A program made the translations under genes and the position numbers. A stretch of 59,394 bases of DNA, from the NCBI GenBank assembly GCA_964549495.1, contig CAZJWJ010000025.1, forward strand, positions 1 through 59,394, given 5' to 3'. This document shows, piece after piece, positions 36,067 to 44,200 of this stretch. Under the pieces are notes generated by a model that saw only the letters and a program-made list of their open reading frames with translations, had not been told where the DNA came from and searched no databases. The DNA is from JACKBJ01 sp964549495 (GTDB lineage Bacteria; Chloroflexota; Anaerolineae; Epilineales; Epilineaceae). The first letter of the stretch is position 1, and each line of letters opens with the position of its first letter.

Positions 36067-38214
36067 ATGTTTACACTAAGCCGCGATTCTGCTCAACCCA
36101 ATCTGCTCCGACTATGTATCTCGATCGCAACGGCTGCATTGCTGTGGCCCGCGATGATCGCTTCTTCAGTGCAGGCACAGTGCGCGGTCGACGACTGGAT
36201 GGTCGAGCGTGTCGCGCAGCCGACTCCATCGTCCAACGGCGAGCGATTCGGCTGGTCGGTATCGACCGATGGCGAGTCGGTGATCATCGGTGCGATGCAG
36301 GACCAGGAGCAAGTCGCGCTTGGCGGTGCTGCCTTCATCTATGGCCGTACCGGAGGGGGCGCTGACCAATGGGGTGAGGTCAAGAAGCTCATCGCCTCGG
36401 ATGTCCAGATCGCTGACCAATTTGGATGGTCGGTCGCCGTGGACGGCGATACGGCTGTGGTCGGTGCGTATAGGGAAGACCAGGCTGGCGGTGATGCCGG
36501 TGCCGTCTACATCTTCGGTCGTGACGTTGGTGGCTCCGAGAATTGGGGTGAGCTCAGGAAGCTGATTGCCTCTGACGCTCATCCTGGGCAGCTGTTCGGC
36601 AACAGCGTAGCGATCAGCGGAGACATGATCGCCGTCGGCGCCATCGGCTCGGCCTATGTATTCGGCCGCGATGTGGGCGGCTCGGATCAATGGGGCGAAG
36701 TCAAGCAGCTGGCCGTGGCGGATGGAAGCACGTCCTACGGTTCGGTCGTTTCGATCATGGGCGACACCGCAGTGGTCGGCGACCGGTGGCAGAATCTGCC
36801 CGGCGCCAATGGCGCTGGTGCTGCCTACGTCTTCCGTCGCGATGCCGGCGGTGCCGACAACTGGGGTCAAGTCAAGAAGCTCGTTGCAGCGGATGCCCAA
36901 GGCGGGGACACTTTTGGGGCCTCCGTCGCGATCAGCGACGAGCGAGTCGCGGTTGGGGCTCCGGGTGACGACGACCTGGGCAACCTCGCCGGTTCGGTGT
37001 ACGTCTTCGAGCGAAGCGCTGGTGGCACGGACAATTGGGGTGAGGTCGAGAAGCTCTATGGATCCGACACCAGCGCCTCGGATCGATTCGGGGCTGCCGT
37101 CGGTCTCAGCGCAGATTCGCTGGTGGTCGGTGCCTGGGGCAACAATGGCAACCAGGGGTCGGCCTACGTCTTCGGTCGGGACCGCGGAGGCCTTGCCAAC
37201 TGGGGCGAGATCGCCGAGGTCAACGGTGCGCCGGACCAACAGGGTGACTGGCTCGGGGAATCCGTCGCCATTCACGGCAGCACGGTGGTCGCTGGCGCGA
37301 CCGGATTCGGCAAGGACGCGTTCATCTTCGAGGTGATCTGCCCGCCCGACGCGGATGGTGACGGCGTGCTGGATGACGACGACAATTGCCCAACGGCTCC
37401 CAATCCGGCGCAGGTCGACTCGGACCAAGATGGTGCCGGCGATGCCTGTGACGCTGCTCCCGTGGTGGAGACCGTGGTGGCCAGCATCGATCCCGTGGAG
37501 GTCGGCTCGAGCGTGCTGGCCAGCGCGACGTTCACCGATGCCGACGACGAAGACACCCACACCGCAACCTGGGCATGGGGCGACGGAACGCAAAGCACGG
37601 GAGCCGTGGACGCAGCCAGCAACACGGTGTCGGGTAACCATGTGTATGTCGAGTCCGGGGTCTACGTGCTGTCGCTCACCATCGACGAGCCGGATCCGGA
37701 CGGCATCGACAACCATGCCTCGGCCACCTACCAATACGTCGTCGTATACGATCCGAACGGTGGCTTCGTAACCGGCGGAGGCTGGATCGACTCGCCGGCC
37801 GGTGCCTTCACCGCCGATCCAGACCTGAGCGGCAAGGCCACCTTTGGATTCGTGGCAAAGTACGCGAATGGCAAGTCCGAGCCGGAGGGCAACACGGAAT
37901 TCCACTTCAAGATCGGGGATCTGAAGTTCCGGTCCAATGGCGACTATATGTGGCTGGTCGTCACGGGCTCCGGTCACAAGGCCACCTACAAGGGCACGGG
38001 CACGGTCAATGGCCAGGGCGACTACGGATTCATGGTGACCGCCATCGATGCCAGCAACACCAACAGCACAGACGTCGACCTGTTCCGCATCAAGATCTGG
38101 GACAAGGATGCCGGTGATGCGGTGATCTACGACAATCACTGTGGCAACAGCGGTGAGGATGCGGATCCCTGCACCGCGCTGGGCGGCGGCAACATCAAGA
38201 TCCACAAGCATTAG
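36067..38214 (+). CDS. secreted FG-GAP beta-propeller / TSP3 / PKD protein
   Basis: The protein is 715 aa. GGAGGA lies just upstream of the ATG at 36067, and a signal peptide follows (CISIATAALLWPAMIASSVQAQ). Seven FG-GAP-type repeats cover residues about 50-420, each with a (F/L/Y)G-S-V core, a VVGA strand and a YVFGRD-GG--NWGE strand, which predicts a seven-bladed propeller. A thrombospondin type 3 calcium-binding stretch follows (DADGDGVLDDDDNC and DSDQDGAGDACD), then a PKD domain (WAWGDGTQSTG) and a C-terminal beta domain (FVTGGGWIDSPAGAF). It is likely a surface adhesin or matrix protein. It is divergent from the STAND gene, with a gap of about 100 nt. Confidence 0.85.
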   Translation: MFTLSRDSAQPNLLRLCISIATAALLWPAMIASSVQAQCAVDDWMVERVAQPTPSSNGERFGWSVSTDGESVIIGAMQDQEQVALGGAAFIYGRTGGGADQWGEVKKLIASDVQIADQFGWSVAVDGDTAVVGAYREDQAGGDAGAVYIFGRDVGGSENWGELRKLIASDAHPGQLFGNSVAISGDMIAVGAIGSAYVFGRDVGGSDQWGEVKQLAVADGSTSYGSVVSIMGDTAVVGDRWQNLPGANGAGAAYVFRRDAGGADNWGQVKKLVAADAQGGDTFGASVAISDERVAVGAPGDDDLGNLAGSVYVFERSAGGTDNWGEVEKLYGSDTSASDRFGAAVGLSADSLVVGAWGNNGNQGSAYVFGRDRGGLANWGEIAEVNGAPDQQGDWLGESVAIHGSTVVAGATGFGKDAFIFEVICPPDADGDGVLDDDDNCPTAPNPAQVDSDQDGAGDACDAAPVVETVVASIDPVEVGSSVLASATFTDADDEDTHTATWAWGDGTQSTGAVDAASNTVSGNHVYVESGVYVLSLTIDEPDPDGIDNHASATYQYVVVYDPNGGFVTGGGWIDSPAGAFTADPDLSGKATFGFVAKYANGKSEPEGNTEFHFKIGDLKFRSNGDYMWLVVTGSGHKATYKGTGTVNGQGDYGFMVTAIDASNTNSTDVDLFRIKIWDKDAGDAVIYDNHCGNSGEDADPCTALGGGNIKIHKH

Positions 38215-38240
38215 ATCCGAGACACCGACACAGCGGCGAG

Positions 38241-38266
38241 GCTGGGTGGCCTGTGGGCCGCCCAGC
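38241..38266 (+). terminator. terminator after the FG-GAP gene
   Basis: GCTGGGTGGCC (38241-38251) pairs with GGCCGCCCAGC (38256-38266), 11 bp with one G-U pair, loop TGTG, then TTCG. It is 27 nt after the stop. Confidence 0.6.
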
Positions 38267-38705
38267 TTCGACTGAACGGGGACCCGAGTAGGCTCCAGTG
38301 AGCCGGCCAATCGCGACTACTCAGCCTGGTCGATCCAAGATATGCTGGCGACTGAGCAAGGAGTCGGCGAGTTGGGCCTGCGCGAGTCGTTGACGTTGGG
38401 TTCCTGGGGGGGGCAGTCGATGTCTGGGGTTGACCCAGGCCACTCCAGTCTTCGCCAACGGTCCGGCCGGATGGCCTGTGATGAGCGAGCTTCTTTCGGT
38501 GTGGCCCGGATTGGCCGACGCGCTCACGAGGTCCGTCCCAAATCGTGTCCCATACCAGCTACCGGAACGTGTCATGCGTCGCCAAAATGGAATACATGAG
38601 CGGGGTGGCAAGGGGCAGTGTTGCAGTCCACCGCAACAACTCCTGCTGGCCCTCAACGGACACAATTGAGTCAAACTCGACGAGTCGGCCAAGAGGAGGC
38701 CAGAG
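38267..38705 (+). other. 439-nt stretch without a convincing gene
   Basis: Short open frames exist but lack good ribosome-binding sites and protein-like composition. CACAAT (38661-38666) is a weak -10 candidate for the next gene, and AGGAGG (38694-38699) is that gene's ribosome-binding site. Confidence 0.5.
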
Positions 38706-39320
38706 ATGCAGTCCATCAAGTTCTTGACCAGTCTATTGATCAGCCTGGGAATGCTAAGCGGCGCGGCGTATGCAGCCAGCACGGATGCGTCCGGAGCGCT
38801 TGTAGACTCCGACGGACGCAGCAACGACGCAATCCAGATCCATTTCGAGCAGAGTGGCGGAAGTGAGGTCGTGTTGGGAAAGGGAGGCAAAGGCGGAGGC
38901 GGGGGAGGGGGAGGAAGTCCAACGGCGACGCCCCAACCCACGCCCATTCCCTGCACGGGTTGTCCAGCGATGTACGTCTCCGTCGTTACTGCCCGCTATC
39001 TCGATATCGGCAAGGGCAAGCTCCGCCAAATCTGCGATGTCGAGATCCGTGATGAGTCTGGAAACCAGGTCAGCGGTGCATTCGTCACTGCGCAGATGAC
39101 CAACGACTGGGTGGCCACGCTGACCGAGATCACCCAGGAGCAGCAGTACGGGCCCGACGATCAGTTCGCGCGATTCGGACCCCGAGATTTCAAGGCCCGG
39201 TGCGGCAGTGGTGGTATCGATGCCTTCACTTGCACGGTCGTGGACGTGACCCACGAGTCCTTTACTTACGATCCGGGCTTGGATATCACGGACACCAGCA
39301 CGGCCTCGTGCCCCCAGTAG
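38706..39320 (+). CDS. small secreted protein with Gly-run and Thr/Pro linker
   Basis: The protein is 204 aa. AGGAGG lies 6 nt before the ATG. A signal peptide (FLTSLLISLGMLSGAAYA) is followed by a short acidic segment, a glycine run (eight consecutive Gly), a TPQPTPIP linker, CTGC, and a beta-rich domain of about 110 residues with paired Cys (QICDVEIRDESGNQVSGAFV). The domain resembles immunoglobulin-like folds of exported proteins, but I cannot name a family. It probably acts with the neighbouring surface proteins (inference). Confidence 0.72.
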   Translation: MQSIKFLTSLLISLGMLSGAAYAASTDASGALVDSDGRSNDAIQIHFEQSGGSEVVLGKGGKGGGGGGGGSPTATPQPTPIPCTGCPAMYVSVVTARYLDIGKGKLRQICDVEIRDESGNQVSGAFVTAQMTNDWVATLTEITQEQQYGPDDQFARFGPRDFKARCGSGGIDAFTCTVVDVTHESFTYDPGLDITDTSTASCPQ

Positions 39321-39408
39321 CCTCGAGTCTGCGAGCGGACGTGCCCTGGCCGGTCGAGGAGGGTCGGGTCTTGCTCGATGCCACGAGGCGGGAGGAACCG
39401 TAGGTATT

Positions 39409-39449
39409 CGGAGAGGGATCGGAGTGCAGTCTTGGCCGATCCCTCTCCG
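39409..39449 (+). terminator. 14-bp hairpin terminator
   Basis: CGGAGAGGGATCGG (39409-39422) pairs perfectly with CCGATCCCTCTCCG (39436-39449) around a 13-nt loop, followed by TGTCTG. It lies about 90 nt after the small secreted protein gene. Confidence 0.6.
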
Positions 39450-39615
39450 TGTCTGACCGATGCCAGGCAAGATACTCGAGTGCCGGTGAGCGATCGGTCC
39501 CGGTGAGGATCCCAACTCGGGTCGGGTCTGATGGGCCATCTCAATCATCCAGGCGATGGAAGCAACTCTCGATCAACACGACCTCGTTCGAAATGGCGCC
39601 TAGGAGCTGGATACC

Positions 39616-41157
39616 GTGCAATCAGGATTAATGACACGCCGGATGATGGGAATCACCCTGCTCGGTGCATTGCTCATCCTCGAGAGTTTTTCGGTGCTGC
39701 ACCCAGTTGTCGGGCAAAGTGCCGCCAGCCGGCCAGGCGCAGCCAGCCATTCCGCGGATGCGCAGTTGCGAATCCTCCGATTGCCGGCACAACCGGTCTA
39801 CGTGTCGCCGCCTGCCGTCGGATCTGCATCGCCTTCGGCGAGGCCAGCCACGAAGCCGCAGCTGACCCTCCAGCAGCCACACCGTAGCGACCAGCACCAC
39901 CAGCTGGGCTCACATGGGTCGGCACTCCTGGGCCAGCCGAACCGACGAGCCATCAGCGCCGAGCCCTTGCCTGGAATCAGTAGCCATGAAGCTGAGATCA
40001 ACTCGGTTGATGACTCGGCCGACAATGTTGTATACGCCGGTGTCCAAGACTCCCTACAAGACGGCGCTTCCAGGGGCATAGAGATCTACTTGCCATTCGC
40101 AGGGCTTTCGGCTGATGAGTTCGCTCCTCTGCGCACTCCCATGCCGACTTCAACGCCTCTTCTACCCACGGCCACTACAACTCCTGGACTCGATCTTGGT
40201 GATCACGTCGTGAGCGAGCTTTGGCAGGCCCCGAGCCATCTATTTTCCACTACCGACCATCAAGCCAACGAGTTGTGGTCGACTCATGGCGGGGCGACCC
40301 GATGGGATCTCGTCACAGAGTCGTGGACTCAGTTCGAGCCTGTGATCGGTCCTGACGGTACTCCCTTGGGGCTTGGCGTGATCGCAGCTGCGCGGTCCGG
40401 ATCGATTTGGTTTGTCGGATATAGCAGTTCGTTCCTGCGATACCTCATAGAGCGGAAGCCAAGTCAGATCCTTGAGTTTCACCGGATACCAGACCAGGCA
40501 AACTCGAAGGCCCACGACATTGTTGTCGATGATCAAGATCGCGTGTGGGTCGCATTGGAAGCAGGGATCCTTCGGGTTCCGGCTGATCGGTCATCCGACT
40601 GGGACCTGTTCCAGATCATTGCGAGTGGTGGGTCCGACCAATTCCAGCCCTTTGGTCCAGCACAAGCCACGTCGATCGATTTGGACTCTCACGGGAACCT
40701 CTGGGCTGCCCTGACCAAGAAGATTGCGGTGATCACGCCGGAGGATCACGTTCGTCTGATTGGTGCCAGTGATGGCCTAATCGACAATCACCCGGGCTTC
40801 GGAACTCCAGCGGCGGCAACGTTGATGGTCGATTCCAGTGACAGAGTCTGGTTCGGAAACTTTAATGCCAGTTCACAGTCTGTCTACTCGTTGCAGGTGC
40901 TCGACACTCGCGGATCACCGCTCGATGGGTCAGACGACATCTGGGAAACCTATAGCAGCAACGATGGCATGTTGCGCTCGATCGCTCGCGAGATCGCGGA
41001 GGATGCCGAGGGGAAGATCTGGCTGGTACACGGCATGCCCCACGACTGGACCATTGGTGGCAGTCCGTCCGTCGGCGGGCTAAGGGCACGTCAAGCAATA
41101 AGAGGCCCAACCGAGGGCGGTGCTGCGCCGCCGTGTTGGTTCGCTGAGAGGAGGTAA
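39616..41157 (+). CDS. N-terminal fragment of the split C25-like protein
   Basis: This open frame gives 513 aa. It starts at GTG 39616 (AGGAG 9 nt upstream) or ATG 39631. A signal peptide (MMGITLLGALLILESFSVLHPVVG) is followed by a Ser/Thr/Pro-rich segment and propeller-type repeats (VDDQDRVWVALEAGILRVP, LDSHGNLWAALTKKIAVI, VDSSDRVWFGNF), as in two-component regulator propellers. The last 24 residues are encoded by the MITE, ending at its TAA. The fragment could be secreted but would lack the protease-like part. Confidence 0.7.
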   Translation: MQSGLMTRRMMGITLLGALLILESFSVLHPVVGQSAASRPGAASHSADAQLRILRLPAQPVYVSPPAVGSASPSARPATKPQLTLQQPHRSDQHHQLGSHGSALLGQPNRRAISAEPLPGISSHEAEINSVDDSADNVVYAGVQDSLQDGASRGIEIYLPFAGLSADEFAPLRTPMPTSTPLLPTATTTPGLDLGDHVVSELWQAPSHLFSTTDHQANELWSTHGGATRWDLVTESWTQFEPVIGPDGTPLGLGVIAAARSGSIWFVGYSSSFLRYLIERKPSQILEFHRIPDQANSKAHDIVVDDQDRVWVALEAGILRVPADRSSDWDLFQIIASGGSDQFQPFGPAQATSIDLDSHGNLWAALTKKIAVITPEDHVRLIGASDGLIDNHPGFGTPAAATLMVDSSDRVWFGNFNASSQSVYSLQVLDTRGSPLDGSDDIWETYSSNDGMLRSIAREIAEDAEGKIWLVHGMPHDWTIGGSPSVGGLRARQAIRGPTEGGAAPPCWFAERR

Positions 41158-41242
41158 TGGCAGCGCCATTGCCGACGAACAGCGGGCCGACACGGTGGAT
41201 GCAGCGGCGTCCGAATTGGGCCTCTTATTGCTTGACGTGCCC
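41084..41242. mobile_element. 159-bp MITE with 27-bp terminal inverted repeats and TAA duplication
   Basis: Positions 41084-41110 and 41216-41242 are perfect 27-bp inverted repeats starting GGGCACGTCAAG. TAA flanks both ends (41081-41083 and 41243-41245). The inside is an imperfect palindrome that folds back to a centre at AATGGC-AGC-GCCATT. There is no transposase. A 3-bp TNA duplication and GGG ends recall the IS1031/ISL2 groups of IS5 (family link is inference). It also carries AGGAGG-TA-ATG at 41149-41159, a ready-made stop/start site. Confidence 0.9.
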
Positions 41243-41250
41243 TAAGCATC

Positions 41251-44200
41251 TTGGACCACCATGGGCATCCGATGGACAAGACCGGAACAAGTTGGACTCG
41301 CTACGCACATCCCATCAATGCACCTACCCATTCTGCTACTGAAGTGAATCTACGTGGCGATCGCTGGAGCCTCCACATCGACGCCAAGGATCGCAAGTGG
41401 GTTGGTACGACACCAGATCTATTCATGATCAGCCCAGACGACTCACAGTGGGAACAATGGAGGTTCGGAAACGCTCTGCCCCCTGGCGCTGTTACGGCGC
41501 TGCACATGACGTCTGACTCCGAAGTCTGGGTCGGCACGTACAACGCGGGTGCGATGCAGTTGGATGCGCAAGGAAGGGTTGTCGATCACTTCACCGAGCA
41601 TGATGGTCTCGGGCACAATTCGGTGTTTGCCGTGGCCAGTGATCAACAGGGTGGGGTATGGTTCGGTTCTCAGTTCCTTCTCACCGACAATCAGGAAGGT
41701 GGAAAATTTCCTGCCACCTACTTGGACCCATCCGGCAACTGGAATCGCTTCGGTCGTGAAGCTGGATTGAGTGAGGCGATCTATGATATCGAGGTGGGAT
41801 CGGATCAATCAGTATGGTTCGCGACCGATGAGGGCCCGGTTTATCTCAATGCGGATGATGAGTGGTCTGCTCTAGGCAGCCGACTGACTTTGGCGGGTGC
41901 TGGCAACGAATACGGGTTCAAGTACTGGAGTGCAATCGGAGTTCCGGAGTTGGACTCCACGCAAGATCATAGCTTCGAGATAGAGTTGTCATACCCACGC
42001 ACATACTGCCCTGGTGATCCTACGTTTGTTGGGTCGCTTGCCGGAAAAGCGGTGGTGATCAGGAACTCTGACGAGTGTCACTGGACCGATACCGTTATCG
42101 AGGCTAGTAGGGCTGGCGCGGCACTGATCGTGATGTTCGTGCGTAGCAAGGGGGGGTTTCCATCTCACGATGCCGATGCGGAGGGATTTGGCATTTCAAC
42201 ACCGGTTCTACTTGCCGCGTCGAACGACCTTCAGGCTTGGATTGCTGATGAGCTTCGCGACTTGCCGACTGCGACAGTGCGTGTCTTGAAACAAGGAGAT
42301 GATCCATTTGTTGGATCCACATGGTTCGATGGCATGGCAACAGACATTGAACTAGGATCATCTGGGGAACTGTGGGTAGGATCGTACACGAAAGGCGTGT
42401 ATCTCCGCCGCGCTGACGGGTCGTGGAAGCACTACAGTGCGGCTGATGGCCTGGCATATGACTCCGTCATCTCCATCGACCTTGACTCTAGTGGCAATGC
42501 ATGGGTTGCGACAGCACTTGGATTGAGCCGCATCGATGCCGAGTCTGGGTCAATCGATACGTTTCAGGGGGGGCAGGCTGGCCAAGCGTTGGTGTCCGAC
42601 TCGGAACGCCAAGTTGCAGCCTCCTTTGTAGAAGCAACGTTCACACCGACACTTGAGTCGCTAGGTGGGTTGACCGGCGAACTAGCCCTCTTGGGTCTCG
42701 CATGTAGCCCGGTATTCTTCGAGCCTGAAGTGCAGGGTAAGATTGCACTCGTAGAGTTGCCGGTTGACTGTCCGTTTTCGGAAGCAGTTGCTTGGGCGGA
42801 GGAGTCCGGTGCCGTAGCCGCTGTGATGTATGCGAATCCTTTCGGCACGCTTGTGGCGATGGACAGCAACTTGGGATCCAAGGGGATTCCGGCCGTGCAA
42901 ATCGACGGGCTTACTGGAGCGGCTCTGCGCTTTCAGCTTGAGGCGGGAGAAGCCGTACGCGTCGATCTGCCCCCACCACCTCGTGACATTCCGACGCACT
43001 GGCCATGGGAACCCGTGTCGGTGCACTCGATTGACGCTAGCGCAGACCATGAGATCTGGATCCAAACCGATAATTCAGGGCTACTGCACCTCGACCTTTC
43101 TACCAATGATTGGCTTGCGACACCCTTCATTCCGAAAGAGTACTTGCGTCGGCACCAGCGTGTACCCGCGGGCCGTAACACTATCGTGTCGAACTACATG
43201 ATTCCTGGGGGTAGCTTTGCCTTTCCTGATGACATGATCGTACGTGGAGCAGCTGGAGAATTCTGGGCCGCTTCGAGTGGGGCTGGAACCTCAAGTGCAT
43301 CCTCGGCGGCATTGGTCACGTTGGAAGAGCCTGGCTCTACCTGTAAGACCTCTACTCGGCTAACGGCCAATACTTCTTCACAGTCAGTGCTTGCATCTGC
43401 AGACGATGTGGACGTGTTTGCAGTCGATGTCGATCAACCATACAGCCGGCTGGAGTTCCGCGTTCCGGATCCCGCGGATCGACTGGACCTGTACTTGGTG
43501 CGGTCCTGCGAGGCCATCGGAGGCGGCCGGCACATCGGAGGCGGCCGGCACATCGGAGGCGGCCGGCACATTGGGGGCGGTCGGCACATCGGAGGTGGCC
43601 GGCACATCGGTGGAGACCAGCGGCTCGTGTTCGATGTTTCTTCAAGGGTCGGTCGATACTACTTGGTCGTACGGCCGAAGCCGGGAGAGCAAGCGTATCC
43701 CTTGAGCTACAAGATTCACACCGGATCCGCGCAGATCGACAGGAGTAGCAAGCGGACACTGATCCTGACCGATGAGGCGATGATCGCGGCGCGGCACGGA
43801 CTGGCCAGTTCCGATACGACGATGGACCAGTGGCGAGACCGAGTGCAAGCGCTTGCAGCCCACGACGACGTCTCAGGCTATGTGATCTGGAGCATTCGGG
43901 AGGATACCAACGCGGAGGTCAGCCAAGCCTATCGCGATTGGACAACCAACGAAGACTTAGCCCGCTCCACGGAGCTTGCGAACCGTTTGGCCTTGGCGTT
44001 GCGGGACTGGATCTGGTCGCTTCGAAGCGACGAGTTTCGCCGGCTTCAGTATGTGGTCATTGTGGGCGACGATCGGATCTTGCCGCACTTCCGTCTCGAA
44101 CTCGCTCCGCTCGACCCCCGTTTGACGGATGGTTGGCAATCGGAAGCGCTCTACGGTAGCCGCCTCGTGGAGGACCTTGATCCCGCACTCTCGAGCGCGT

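Noticed and set aside
41157..41342. 61-codon ORF starting in the MITE
   Set aside because: It has a good ribosome-binding site, but no homology features and lies within a recent insertion; kept as a finding about reinitiation, not as a gene.
43516..43605. CRISPR-like direct repeats
   Set aside because: Units are contiguous with no spacers and in frame within a coding region.
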